This document shows positions 51,601-64,000 of a DNA stretch of 64,000 bases, piece by piece (positions within the stretch are counted from its first letter, which is position 1; each line of letters starts with the position of its first letter). The stretch covers positions 868,001-932,000 of the forward strand of contig CP084620.1 of NCBI GenBank assembly GCA_025917655.1, given 5' to 3'. The translations under genes were made by a program, and so were the position numbers. Source of the DNA: Chlorella sorokiniana. Taxonomy: Eukaryota > Chlorophyta > Trebouxiophyceae > Chlorellales > Chlorellaceae. Below the pieces are notes generated by a model. That model was not told the origin of the DNA. It searched no databases and saw only the letters and a program-made list of their open reading frames with translations.

Positions 51601-54600
51601 CGATACGACTGCCTCGCTCGGCCAAACACACACATGTATGCTTGCCCAGGTTTTGGGCGCCAGTAGGAACAGCCCAGCTGGCACCAGCGTGCAGACGGCG
51701 GCGTGACGGCGGCTGCTCACCGGGCGCCACGCAGAAGGTGTTGCAGCCGAGGCGGCACAGCTCCTCCACCAGCAGGCGGGCCCACAGGGCGTTGACGTTG
51801 GGGCAGGCGGCCAGCGGCGGTACGCCCTGCAGCAGCCGCTCGTACTGCCGCACCTTCAGGTCCAGCTCGGCCCACTCCTGGGCGGTGTCGGAACCCCGCA
51901 CGATGCCCACACCCGCAAACAGCGACACGCGCGTGGCATCCGCAGGTGGCGCCTCCACGGCTGCTGCCTGCGTGGCGGCGGCGCCGCCGCTGCTCCCGGC
52001 ACCCGGGGACTGCGGCCCTGGCCCGGCAGCCGCGTGGCTGGCCCGCCGTTCCTGCAGCTGTTCGTCCGCGGCGGCGGCGGTGGCGCGCTGCCGCCGGGCT
52101 GCACCAGCGCGGAGCGAATGGCCACCGCAAACTCCGCCGCGCCCTGGCTGACCCAGCCAAAGGGGGCGGCGTAGAAGCCGCGGTCAAAGGGCTCGGAGGC
52201 GGCCAGCAGGCGCAGCGCGTCCTCGCGCGGCCGGCCGCACACCGCGGGCGTGGGGTGCAGGGCGGCCAGCAGCTGCGCGTCGCTCGCGCCCGGCTTGAGC
52301 TGCGGGGGAGCAGCAAACACGCGGCTGGTGGCATGCGGTACGCCTGAGGCCCAACACCATGCCTGCCCACTCGGTGTGCCCAAGGCGTTCCAAGACGGCA
52401 GCCGCTGCCCCGGCCTGCGGTACATCCCAGCGCCGGACCCCTCCTCCAACCTCCCAACCGCGCCACCGGCAGCCCTTCCCCCATGCACCCCCACCCCCAC
52501 CCGCACCCACCCCCCACCTGCGCCGACAGTTTGCCGTACAGGTGCTGCACCGCGCCCTGCTTCAGCACCGACTTGGCCACGTCCACCCGCACGTCGTCCG
52601 CCACGTGGGCCAGCGCCGCCGCCACCCAGTCGCGCACCACGCTGAACTCCACGTGGTCCTTGTGGGAGCGCAGCAGGTCAAAGGCCAGCCAGAAGTCGCG
52701 CTCCACGTCGCCGCCTGCGGGGTGTGTTTGGGGGTGTGGGTGGGTGGGTGGTGGTGGTGGTGGTGGTGGTGGTGGATAGAGGCAGGCAGGTTGTGCAACA
52801 AAAGCCGGGTTGGGCTGACTACAAACAGGTGGTTGGGGGATAGGCCGAGACGCAGGTGCGCAACAGCGATGGGCGGAGGTCAGGAAGCAGTGGCAACAGC
52901 AAAGGCAGCAGCCGCGCCGGAGGCAAGCGAGCCCCTCGCCCGCAGGCTCACCCGCGCCGCGCGCCCGCGTGCCCGCCACCGCCTCGCTGGCCACGGCGGC
53001 GCCGGTGCGGGTGTACAGGCACTCGGGGTGGAGCCCAGGAAGGAGGCGCCCGAGGGCACCTGCGGAAACGGGAGCGGCACAGGGTGCACCCGGGCTTGTG
53101 GCAGGTTTTGCAGCCGGGGCATAGTCACACACACACACACACATAAGGGATGCCCTCAAGCGCGGCGTGGTGGAGCGTTGGAGCCGCTCTGTGATGGTTC
53201 AAAGCGACGTCATGGCATCCCCCCCAAAAAAAAAAAAAACAACAACACCCACACCCACGCGTACACACACCTGCAGCATGATCTGGTACGCACGCGGGTC
53301 CCGCTCCTGCAGCGCCTCCAGCAGCGCCAGCGGGTCCACCGCCCCGCGCAGCGTCACGTCGGTGCGCCGCGCCAGCACCACCTTGGTCAGCCCGTCGTCC
53401 TGCGGTACAGTTGTGTGATGGATGAGCAGTACGCGAGGTAGGTCATCGAGACGGGGCCGGGCGCTGGACCCAATTATCCGCCCAAGGCAAGCAACAGCCG
53501 CGCGAGCAGCTGCTGGGAAGGGAGTCGTGAGAAAGGGGGCAGGGCAGCAGGGTCTGCCAGCGAGCGGCGGCGGTGGCAGCACCTGCGGGGCGGTGGCCGC
53601 CTCGAACCCGCCGTCCAGCGCCGCCAGCAGATCATCCAGCCCATCCTGGCCGTTGAGCAGGTACTCTTCCCGCGCTGCCTCCGGTAATATCTTCAGCATG
53701 GGGGTGCAGGCGTCCATGGGCGCAGCCTCCGCGCCGCCCTGCGCCTGCCACTGCTCGTCGGCAGCGGCAGGCGGCGGCGGCCGCCAGCTGCGCATGCGTG
53801 CCCTCCATCAGCCCCCGCCAGCCCTCCTCGTCCGGAAGGTGCTTGCTGCCCAGGCGCTCCAGCTTGAAGGAGCCGGCGGCGGGGGCCGCGGGGGCTGCAC
53901 AGCATCCAGCGCCGCCACGGCGTCGAGGGCGGCGGCGCCGACGGACGCAAAGCCGACCGCGGCGGCGCCGCTGCCCGCCGCGTGCGCGGCGTCCCACGCC
54001 AGCGTGCAGGCCAGGATGCAGCACCCCGACGCCTCCAGGAACTCCAGCCGCGGGATGAGGAAGCAGTAGGAGCCGAACTCGCGCCACTCAGGGAGGGCGC
54101 CTGCGCCTGGTTGAAGCGTGCGCCGCCAAAGGCGCGCACGCGCGGGCTGGCTGCTGCCCCGGCCAGGAAGCGCTGCATGTCCTGCATCACTGCCTCGCCC
54201 AGCGGCTCCCCAGGCTGGCCCCGCCACAGCCAGGCCGCACCCGCCCCCGCCACGGCGCCCGCGCCCGCAGCCGCCGCGCCCGCCGCCGCGCTGCCCTCCG
54301 TGTTGGCGGCGGTGGTGCGGCGGGGGAGAAGTAGATGCGCGGGTGCAGCAGGGATCCCGCATCTTCTGACGCGCCTGGCTGGCCGCGCAGCCACCACAGG
54401 GCGCGGGTGCCCCGTGGCAGCGGCACCTCCAGCCTCACGACGCCGCTGGCATACGCCGCAGCCTGCGAGGGGACGTCCAGCACGGCGGCCCGCAACTGCT
54501 GCACCGCAGCAGCCAGCGACGTCTGCAGCGGCAGCGTGTGCGCTTGGAAGAACGCCACGGGCGGCTGCACGGCAGCAGCGCCCGCCGGCGGCGGCGCTGC

Positions 54601-54852
54601 GGCGGTGCTGGACTGGCCAGGCAGCCGCGCCTCTGGCTGTTCGGCTGCAATGGAAGCTTCAGTCGCAGCCGCAGCGGCTGCGGGTGGCGTGCCGCCCGGG
54701 CTGTGGCCGTGCATTTTGTGGCACGCTGGCGTGACACTTGCGACGAGCCCACACCAGCCAGCAGCAGCCGAGGCCTGCAAGGGCAGCAGAAGGGGCGGCG
54801 GCGACAAGATGGGCGGCGGCGGAAGAGGACATCGCGGTTTGTCGTCAAGCAT
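45642..54852 (-). CDS. PHYLLO: PHYLLO: MenF-MenD-MenC-MenH fusion of phylloquinone synthesis
   Basis: One minus-strand gene carries four enzyme modules making the naphthoquinone ring precursors of vitamin K1, presumably in the plastid. MenF (isochorismate synthase, about 54600-51830): [57 protein letters not shown] and [19 protein letters not shown], so the catalytic half is complete. MenD (SEPHCHC synthase, about 51820-48430): [57 protein letters not shown], and a ThDP motif, [15 protein letters not shown]. MenC (o-succinylbenzoate synthase): [27 protein letters not shown] and LKPAVLGG, so all expected catalytic Lys/Asp/Glu are present. Men[34 protein letters not shown] (Ser nucleophile), [19 protein letters not shown]. 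MenD and MenC are joined once a short C run at 48265-48269 is allowed one more base. The start is the ATG of [14 protein letters not shown]. Confidence 0.92.
52749..52775. repeat. (GGT)n run in PHYLLO intron
   Basis: About eight GGT units beside the exon ending [17 protein letters not shown] on the minus strand. On that strand it is a pyrimidine/CA-rich tract near the acceptor. Confidence 0.8.
53226..53239. repeat. A14 run in PHYLLO intron
   Basis: Fourteen A bases, a T run on the coding strand, lie in the intron after the exon containing [19 protein letters not shown]. Simple repeat. Confidence 0.85.
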
Positions 54853-55328
54853 ACACCCTTATCGACATGCTGTGAGAAAAGCCTCAGGCCGCACCTGGGC
54901 AGGCCAACGCTGCCCGGTGGCGCAGCTGCTACCCAACCGAGCTCCATGCGCTTGCAGGCGTCGGAAAATCACTCTTATATCGTTGATAAATTTGTCGCGA
55001 AAGGCATTCAAGCAAACAGACCGCGATAAGGATGAGCAAAATATGAGGGGTGGGTTGCAGGACGGGGTGACGTTGAAATGAAAAAACCCCGCCCACTGGG
55101 GCAATATCTATAGGATGACCGGGCTGTTTGGTAAACGAGTAATCCCTAGATTGAGCGGCAGGACGCGCGCAGTACGACCATCTATTTTAATAGCGCAGCT
55201 GGCTGTCTGCTCTTCAGGGATCCCCGCATTGCGTGGGTTGACAGCAGCAGCTTGCAACAAATTTCTTCGTTGCGCAGCAGGCCACCCATAGACAGCCGAG
55301 GCCCGGCTCAGCGTGGGACAGCCAGGCG
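54853..55328. other. Divergent promoter region PHYLLO/TOP2
   Basis: About 475 bases between two divergent starts. It contains an AT-richer segment at 54960-55090 and the sequence ATCTATTTTAATAGC near 55181-55195, which could be a TATA-like element for the topoisomerase gene. No gene is supported. Confidence 0.4.
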
Positions 55329-58300
55329 ATGGAGGTGGACTTGGTGGAGAACGTAGCTCAGCCCTCCAAGGTATGGACAGGATGAAAGACTGCTAGAAGC
55401 ACTTGCCCGTGCCAACCCCGATCAAAGTTTGCAGACCTCAAGCATTTTCGCCTTTCGCGTATTCTCCGGGCCTTACCGTGCTCACATTCCTTACAGCTAT
55501 GCTGCGCCGCCTGCCGAGGCCACTATGACCCTGCCAGCGCCCTCTTGCCACCGCCTGGCCGCCGCTGCTTGCGACACAGCCTTTGTGATCCCTGCCTGCA
55601 ACAGGGCGGCAAGGCAAAGACCACCAAGGCGCCCCTGGCAGATGCCAACAAGGGTGCCAAAGGCAAGACCATCGAGGAGACGTACCAGAAGCTGTCCCAG
55701 GTGGGGAAGACGCTCGTTGGCCTCAGCGCCCCAGACTGCTATGTTGCCAGCCAGCACCCACCAAGTTCTTCTTGCCTGTTTGACTGTCTCCCATCAGCTG
55801 GAGCACATTCTTTTGCGTCCGGACACGTACATTGGGTCCACTGAGAAGCAGCAGCAGCAGCTATGGGTGCACGACGGCGAGAAGATGGTATTCAAGACCA
55901 TCACCTTTGCCCCGGCCTGTACAAGATTTTTGACGAGATCCTGGTCAATGCAGCAGACAACAAGGTTTGATCAAGCGCTGGGTGCTGCTGCTGTTCCCTT
56001 GTCACTTGCATACTGCACACGGTGCTCCAGCTGTTTGCCCCTGGTCAGCTCAACAGCCCCCTGCTCCCCGCCAGGTGCGTGATTCCTCTATGGACACGCT
56101 GCGCGTCGATGTAGACACGGTGAGCCTTATCTTTGTTTTTGTGGGCAAAAATGGTTGTGGTGGTGCACAGAAAGATTGGGCGGCAAAGCCTCAAGGAGTG
56201 CATCTGCGGGTGCTTGACCCGTGTGTGTTGAGCACTGTCGTTGCGGCATGCCCGCTTTCAGTGCATTCAGGCGCAAGGCAGACTGTCCCTCCTTGCTGAC
56301 CTTGCCTGACTGTGCTTGTGTGGTGTAGGCCAAGGGCTGCATTAAGGTGCTGAACAATGGTGCCGGCATTCCGGTGGAGGTACACAAGACGGAGGGCATT
56401 TACGTGCCCGAGCTCATCTTCGGCAACCTGCTGACCTCCTCCAACTACAACGACAACGAGAAGAAGGTGGGCAGAGGTGCAGCAATGCCGATGGCAGCAG
56501 CTCCATGCAGCTCGACAGTCAGCAGCACTGAAGCGCATCTGCGGCTGATCATGTCTGCCGTTGTTGGGTGCCCGCTTCCCTCCCTGGCACAGGTGACCGG
56601 CGGGCGCAACGGCTACGGCGCCAAGCTGGCCAACATCTTCTCCTCCAAGTTTGTGGTGGAGACGTGCGACGGCAAGCGCCGCCGCCGCTACAAGCAGGCC
56701 TTCTCCAGCAACATGACCAAGAAGGGCGAGCCGGTCATCACGTGCGCTGGGCTGCTTGCTGGCTCGGCTCTTATTGCAGCCGTTACTGCCGCTGGCTTGT
56801 TCAATGTGCCTGGGGCAGCATGGGCAGCAGCGTTGTGTGCCGATGCGCAGCTGCGCACTGGACAGCTGCATGGCTCTGAGGTGGTCTGATGCTCTTGTTC
56901 GTGAAAGCTTTGCTGCCTGCCTTGCCCTGCAGGGAGTGCAAGGCAGAGGAGAACTGGACGTGCATCACTTTCTACCCCGAGCTGCAGCGCTTTGGCATGG
57001 ATGATTTGGAGGAGGAGACGGTGGAGCTGATGCGCAAGCGCGTGTACGACATGGCCGGCATCTTGGGCAGGACGGTCAAGGTGCGGAGACACAGCATGGG
57101 GGAAGGGGGCAGCTGGACACGTTGGGCTGGGCATGCATGCCTGCATGCTACGCAGCAGCGCACCGAGGCATGTCATCATCTCCTGCAAACCTTTGTGCGG
57201 GGCATTATCGCCAGGGCAAAGCAATTTGTGGGCCTGGGTGCCTCTGCTTGCCGCAGGTGTACTACAACGGCCAGCGGATCAAGGTGAAGACGTTCCAGGA
57301 GTATGTGGACATGTACCTGGGCCCCAGGGAGACCGGCTCCAAGCGCGTGTACGAGCGCTTCTCCGACCGCTGGGAGGTCTGCATCGCGCCCTCTGAGGGG
57401 CAGTTCAACCAGGTGGGTGGGAGGCAAGTGCATGCTTGGCGCTGGGGTGCGAACTGGGACCCCAGCCAAGCCCTGCTTCAGACATGGGCCAGCCAGCAGC
57501 AGGGAGGAGAGCAGGCACCCTGCAAGCATTTGCACCACCTCCCCTTGCAGGTGTCCTTTGTGAACTCCATCTGCACAAGCAAGGGCGGCACCCACGTGAA
57601 CTACATCGCTGACCAGGCAAGAGAAAGAATTGACCTGCAGGTGTTCTCTGCCTTTGATCCCTGAAACCTGGGCCTGCCACATCGTCACGCCTCGCGCCCG
57701 CCATGGTGCTGTGCCCCCCCCGCAGGCAGTCAAGTACCTGTGCGAGATGATCAACAAGAAGGACAAGAAGGCAAACGTGAAACCCTTCATGGCCAAGAAC
57801 TACCTGTGGGTGTTTGTCAACTGCCTCATCGAGAACCCGGCGTTTGACTCGCAGGTGGGAGAGCCCGACGGGGCAGAGAGGGTCGCCATTTCGCATTGCT
57901 CTTCCAGCCCATCACACCCGCCATGCTGTGGGCTCATACCTCGCGCCTCACCCCCGCCTGCGCTGCCTCCCTGCAGACCAAGGACACGCTGACGCTGCGC
58001 GCCTCCTCCTTTGGCTCCAAGTGCGAGCTGCCCGACCCCTTCCTCAAGAAGGTGGCCAACTGCGGCGTGGTGGACCTCATCCTCTCCTTTGCCTCCTTCA
58101 AGGCGGACAAGGAGCTGAAGAAGGGCGACGGCGCCAAGCGGCAGCGCCTCACCGGTGAGCTGCTCCAGGAGCTGTGGCTGGCAGGAGCTGTGGCAGGGGT
58201 TGGGCTGGTGCTGCCACGTGCTGCCCCGCCGGCCAAACCCTCCCATCGCGTCTGCTTGCTCAACGGCGCCCACAGGCATCCCCAAGCTGGAGGATGCCAA

Positions 58301-61300
58301 CGACGCTGGCGGCCGCAACAGCGAGCAGTGCACACTAATCCTGACCGAGGGAGACTCGGCCAAGTCGCTAGCGGTGGCAGGGCTCAGCGTGGTGGGGCGC
58401 GACCGCTTCGGCGTGTTCCCCCTCAGGTGAGGGCCCGTGAAGAAGCGGGCTGGCACAAGGTTGGACAATAGTTGCTGCATCTTGTGCTTCTGCCTCATTG
58501 GCCGTGTGTGTCACCTGGCTGCCGAGCTTTCTGGCCAGCCCAATCATCCAGCCTGCTATTGCAACCCACATCATTGCGCAGGGGCAAGCTGCTGAACGTG
58601 CGCGACGCCAGTGCTGCCCAGATCACTGGCAACGCCGAGATCCAGAACATCAAACAGATCCTGGGCCTGCAGCACGGCAAGGTGTACAGCGACGCCAAGT
58701 CGCTGCGTTATGGCCACCTCATGATCATGACAGATCAGGTGCGCATGCAGCCAGCGAGTGTTGCTCAACCGGAGCCCGAGTGTGGGGAGCATCGGGTCCT
58801 CCCACCCACCAGGCACCGTCCTTTCTTCATCCCCCCTCCCCGGTTGCCGCACTGCCCCGCAGGACCACGACGGCTCCCACATCAAGGGCCTGATCATGAA
58901 CTACTTCCACCACTTCTACCCCTCCCTGCTCAAGCTGCCGGGCTTCCTGGTGGAGTTCATCACCCCCATCATCAAGGTGCGCCGCCCCGCAGGGCAACCG
59001 GGCTGGCAGCCAGAACGCGCCCCTGCAAGGGAGTTCAGCGGGCGCTGGAGTTCCACAGCTCCACAGCAGCCAGGCCCTTGCGTCGTGTGCGCTGCCCTGC
59101 AGGCCACCAAGGGGCGGGAGACCCTCTCCTTCTACACCATGCCCGAGTACGAGGAGTGGAAGGAGACGCACAACACCCGCGGCTGGAGCATCAAGTACTA
59201 TAAGGTGGGGTGCGGCCCCCTGCCTTGGGCGGGACTGTTCACTGGAATGCTGGGCTTCCGATGCTCTTCATACCGCAAGGCTGCATCCTCATGCTGTGGG
59301 CGGCCCTCGCACTGCCTCCCGGGCCTGCGCAGGGTCTGGGCACATCCACGCCCCAGGAGGCCAAGCAGTACTTTGCCAACATCGCGTCACACCGCAAGGA
59401 GTTTGTCTGGGATGGTGAGGAGGCTTGGCCTGTGCGACCGCAGGGGGATGTGGCAGTCCGAATGCACAGCCGCATCGCTGACCATCCTTAGCTTGTGCCT
59501 GCCGCAGGCGACGTGGATGGCCTGGCCCTGGAGATGGCCTTCAGCAAGAAGAAGGTGGACGACCGCAAGCAGTGGCTGCAAGGCTTTGTGCCGGGCACCT
59601 TCCTGGACCACACCGCTGAGACCATTTCCTACTCTGAGTTTGTGCACAAGGTGGCCGCTGGGGGCGGGGGCTGCGCGTGCTGGTTGCAGCCAAGTACGAG
59701 CCAGCTTGTGCGATGCACTCCAACGTAGAAACTGTGCTTGTGCTGACCACCCAATGCCTTGAGCCGCGCTCAAACTTGCTGCCCTCTTCTGCTGCGCTGC
59801 TTACGCTGCAAGCAGGAGCTGATCCTGTTCTCGCGCGCCGACCTGGAGCGCTCCATCCCCTCCATGGTGGACGGCCTGAAGCCCGGCCAGCGCAAGATCA
59901 TGTACGCCTGCTTCAAGCGCAACCTGAAGAACGACATCAAGGTGGCGCAGCTGGCGGGCTACGTGGCGGAGCACTCGGGTGGGTGGCCAGGGTGGGCGGC
60001 GCTGCCTGCTGGCAGCTGGTAAGCAGCGCTGGGCAGCACAGCTGGAGGGAGGCATGTCTGCCCCTGGGGGCTCGGTTTGCTGGGGGAGCCAGGCGGGCAC
60101 CGTCCCGAGAGATGGCGTGTTGACCCTTTTCCTGCGCCGCCTGCAGCCTACCACCACGGCGAGGCGTCCCTGGGCGCCACCATCGTGGGCCTGGCCCAGG
60201 ACTTTGTGGGCAGCAACAACATCAACTACCTGGTGCCCCAGGGTGAGGGCGAGGCAATCGCGCTGTGTTTTTCTTTCGGCGCGGGCTGCTGTGCCAGCAC
60301 ATGCACAAGGCCACAGTCGGCAGCAGAGGGCTGCTGGCTGGGGACCTGCGCAGCAGCTGCCAGGGCCAGCCGGCTTCATGCCAGCTGACGTCCACGCTGC
60401 GAGCCTGCAGGCCAGTTTGGTACGCGGCTGCAGGGCGGCAAGGACGCCGCCAGCCCGCGTTACATCTTCACCCGCATTGCCGGCCTCACCCGCCACCTGT
60501 TCAACGAGCACGACGACCGCCTGCTGGCCTACCTGAACGAGGAGGGGCAGACGATCGAGCCCGAGTGGTGCGCCGCAGGCTGGGCGCAGCCTAAGCGGCG
60601 CCGGCGCAGAGGGTGGCGGTCGTTGGCCCCAACCTGATTGCCAACCTTGGGGCTGGGCGCCCCTTCATTCCTGTCCCCTGCACCCCCAACCCCCATTCAC
60701 TCACCCTCCCACCCAACCCACTCCCACCTGCAGGTACATGCCGCTGCTGCCCACCGTGCTGGTCAACGGCGCGGAGGGCATTGGCACCGGCTGGTCCACC
60801 TCCATCCCCAACTTCAACCCGCGCGACCTGGTGGCCAACCTGCGCCGCCTGCTGGACGGGGAGCAGCCGCAGCCCATGAAGCCCTGGTACCGCGGCTTCA
60901 AGGGCACCATCGAGGAGGTGAGCGCATTGGCAAGGACTTGGGGAGAGGAAAGGGGGTCCTCAGGAGGCCCACCTGCAGTTGGGGGAGAGTTTGAGTCGCG
61001 GGCCGAGCGCTGGTAAGCCCACTGAGCTCCCGCAGCGACAGGCATACCTCCCCTGTTGCACTGTTCGCCCTGGTGTTGACCAGCAGCATTTGCAGCAAGC
61101 GCTGGCATGCGCGTGACCCAACCCTGCTGGCCTCCCCCAGGTGCCCACCAAGACGAGCGGCAAGTCGTACCAGATCTGCGGCGTGGTGCACCAGGTGGAC
61201 GACACCACGCTGGACATCACAGAGCTGCCCGTGCGCAAGTGGACGCAGGTGCGCCGGGCCAGTGCGCCAGCCGGGCTGGCCAGACCAGGCGGCACTCGGG

Positions 61301-64000
61301 CGCGGCGGCGTTGCGGCGCAGCCATGCTTCCGCGTCGGCACCCCCTCTGCCTTTGCTGTGATCTTCTCCTCACCTCCGCCCGACCGCCCCTCTGTTGTTG
61401 CCCTTTGCCACCCTCCCACCCCACCCCACCCCACTCCAACCCCCTTCCCCCACCCACCTACACCGCCCCCATCCCCCCACCCCCTGCGCATCTCCGCAGG
61501 ACTACAAGGAGCTGCTGGAGGAGATGGTGAAGCCGGAGGACAAGAACGCCACGCCCTTCATCACCGACTACAAGGAGTACCACACGGGTGGGGCTGGCGG
61601 GGGAGGGGGCAGCGGCTGGCGACACCTGCACAGACAGGGGAGGATGACGGCACTGGGGTCTCAGGCCCCAGGAGCCGGTGCTGCATGCCGCTGCCTGGCA
61701 TGCTGCGCCCGCGCAGCTGCTGGGCGTGGCACACCGAGCATGCTCCTGCCCCGCTGCAGACTCCACGGTGCACTTCCGCGTGACGCTCACCGAGAGCAAG
61801 ATGCGGGAGGCGCTGGCGGCTGGGCTGCTGGACAAGTTCAAGCTCAGGACCAAGATCTCCACGGGTGGGTGGGTGGGGGCTGGGTGGGGCTGACACGTGC
61901 CTGCGTGCCTGGCCACAACCTCCCGGCTTCCAAACCAAGCCCAGCGCAACCTGGCTCACTCTCCCCCTTGCTTTGCCTGCTCTCATGGCCCCCTCCCAGG
62001 CAACATGATGCTGTTCAATTCCGACGGCGTCATCCACAAGTACGCCAGCCCCGAGGACATCCTGCGCGACTTCTTCGACCTCCGCCTCGCCTTCTACACC
62101 AAGCGCCGCTCCGCGCTGCTGCGGGTGGGCGCCGCCAGCAGGCCGACACCGCTGGGCTCCCCCTGCAGCCTGCTGGCCTGCACGGCCCTGTCTCTGCGCC
62201 GTCGCACTGCATCGCGCCCACAAGCCTGGACTCACCGCCCGCATCTGTGCCTTGCCTGCCCTCTCCCCTCCCCGGCCCACCACCCCAGGCCGCAGAGGCC
62301 GACCTGCTGCGCATCTCCAACAAGGTGCGCTTCATCCTGGCGGTCGTGGCGGGCCAGCTGAAGCTCAGCAACCGGCGCAAGGCGGAGGTGGAGGGGGAGC
62401 TGGAGGATGAGGGCTACGACAGGCTGCCCTCCCTGAAGAAGGCGCAGGCGCAGGTTGGCGGCACGCTGGGGCCTGCAGCAGGACAACTGCATTGCACCTC
62501 TTGCTTTTGAAAGTATGGAGGAGCAGCCAGTGCCCATCACTTGTGAGCCGGGAGCCTGACGGGCGCTTGCAACGCGTCCTGGCTGCTCGCAGGCTGCTGC
62601 CGAGGAGGTTGAGGAGGGCGAGGGCGCCGCCGCCTCCTACGACTACCTGCTCTCCATGCCGCTGTCCAGCCTCACCCTGGAGAAGGTGCAGGCGCTGCAG
62701 AGCGAGGCGGAGGAGTGGAAGGCGGCGGTGGAGCGGCTGCGGGGCACCACCGAAGGACATGTGGCGCGCCGACCTGGACGCCTTTGAGGGGGTGGGCGGC
62801 GGCGGAAAGGAAACAGCAGGCCCCACCAGGGCCTGCGCTCGCTGGCTGGATTGCCTGGTGCAAAGTGCTGGGCTGGAGGGGTCATGCACTTGCTGGGGGC
62901 TGCGGTGCAGCTTCAGAGCCAGGGTGTTCGTTCCAACCGCGCCCATCCAGCAAGACGAGAAGCGCCCATGTTGATTAACTGTGCCCACCCCGCCTGCTCT
63001 GCCCCCGCAGGCCTTGGACCAGTTTGAGGAGGCGGAGGCGCGGAAGGACTCCCAGCTGGAGCGGCAGCAGGCGCGGGCCAAGAAGGCACAGAATGCGGCG
63101 GCCAAGAAGGCGGCGGGCAAGGGCAAGGGCAAGCGCAACCAGTGGAGCGACGAGAGCGAGGAGGAGCTGTCGGACAGCGAGGGTGGGCTGGGGCTGGGGC
63201 AGCAGCGGCAGCTGCAGAGGAGCGAGAATCCATTTGCATGGGCATGTGGCTGGCAATGCTGCTGCGTGGTTGTTTCAACTGTGTTCCCTGTTGTTCCCTG
63301 CCGTTTGCCTGCCTGAAGACGAGGACGACCACTTTGATGCGTACCGGCAGCCCAAGAAGGCGGCGGCACCCCGCCAGCGCGCCCCTGCTGCGGCCCGTGC
63401 CGCCGCGCCGCCCCCTCTGGCACATCCAGCATGCAGGTCAGCCAGCAGACGGGGCCTGCAGCAGGTGGCAGCAAGAAGGCTGTCGCAGCGCGGAAACCTG
63501 CCGTGGCCAAGCCTGCAGCCAGGACCAAGGCGGCAGCAAGCCGGCCGGTGAGCGAGGACGAAGAGGAGGAGCGGCCAGCAGCAGCAAAGCCCAAGGCTGC
63601 AGCGCCGCCGCCACCGCCGGAGGAGGAGCTGAGCCTGATGGCACGCCTGGCAGGCCGCATGGGCAAGCTAGGCCTGAGCCCTGCCGGGCGGCTGCGGCAG
63701 CTGCTGCTGCTCCTGCCCCTTCGGGCAGCCGCGGCGCGGTGGCCGCGGGCGGGGGGCGCGCGACCGGGCCGGGCCGCTGCGGCGGCGGCGGCCAAGAAAA
63801 CCGCCAAGGTGGTGGTGGTGAGTGACGACAGCGATGAGAGCGAGGAGGAGTCCGAGGAAGAGGAGTCTGAGCTGGAGCTGAGCGACAGCGACGATGAGGT
63901 GGGTGTGTTGGGTGGGGGGCCGGAGAGGGTCGGGGTGCTGTGTGGGCGGGCCAGGACCCCCAGCCTGGAGGCCGCCTCGCCGTGCACCGGCAGCAGGGGT
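55329..64000 (+). CDS. TOP2: DNA topoisomerase II (C-terminal tail runs off the window)
   Basis: Eukaryotic type IIA topoisomerase, which passes one DNA duplex through another to decatenate chromosomes. The start is the ATG of MEVDLVENVAQPSK. In order: GHKL ATPase (EHILLRPDTYIGSTEK, FDEILVNAADNK, VLNNGAGIPVEVHK, GGRNGYGAKLANIFS), transducer (SICTSKGGTHVNYIAD), TOPRIM (LILTEGDSAKSLAVAGLS, DQDHDGSHIKGL), winged helix with the catalytic Tyr in SPRYIFTRI, tower and coiled-coil gate (DLLRISNKVRFILAV, SYDYLLSMPLSSLT), then a Lys/Ala-rich, Glu/Ser-rich tail (WSDESEEELSDSE) continuing beyond 64000. More than twenty small introns. A slip near 55914 (APGLYKIFDE) and one near 62750 (PKDMWRADLD) look like base-call errors. 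Nuclear by family. Confidence 0.95.

Noticed and set aside
62365-63987. 540-codon minus-strand open frame opposite the TOP2 tail
   Set aside because: The plus strand carries clear TOP2 exons. The Ser-rich antisense reading reflects Glu/Asp codons on the other strand.

Overview
The window looks like nuclear DNA of a unicellular green alga, probably a Chlorella-like trebouxiophyte. This is inferred from strongly GC-rich coding sequence, many short introns per gene (GTGNG-type donors, CAG acceptors), TGTAA poly(A)-type signals after several stops, a four-module PHYLLO (MenF-MenD-MenC-MenH) fusion gene, and eukaryotic housekeeping genes packed on both strands. No bacterial operon, tRNA, rRNA, CRISPR array, transposase or virus-like element was recognised.

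Layout: (1) 1-28 kb holds single-copy conserved genes: the 3' end of a bacterial-type leucyl-tRNA synthetase, a GapC-type glyceraldehyde-3-phosphate dehydrogenase with an N-terminal extension, VPS25 (ESCRT-II), PAN2 (deadenylase), HISN3/HisA (histidine biosynthesis), a GRC3/NOL9-like polynucleotide kinase, a lactonase-type beta-propeller with a signal peptide, and a carnosine-synthase-like ATP-grasp ligase. (2) 28.7-30.6 kb holds an RTA1-like seven-helix membrane protein. (3) 31.0-41.9 kb holds four tandem same-strand paralogues encoding bZIP-like proteins. Each joins a short N-terminal motif, a basic region fitting N-x7-R-x9-L, a leucine-poor coiled coil and a long conserved C-terminal domain that I do not recognise. 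This is the most novel region. (4) 42.4-45.3 kb holds two unknown genes, one of them a long Ala/Glu-rich coiled coil. (5) 45.6-54.9 kb (minus strand) is PHYLLO with a complete MenF half, for phylloquinone biosynthesis. (6) 55.3 kb to the window end (plus strand) is DNA topoisomerase II, cut at its C-terminal tail.

Many conserved exons show apparent one-base frame slips, often in runs of four to six identical bases and mostly looking like a missing base. Because they hit essential single-copy genes that are otherwise intact, I read them as sequencing undercalls, not gene decay. Gene spans run from start to stop including introns. Several starts are uncertain and are marked so.
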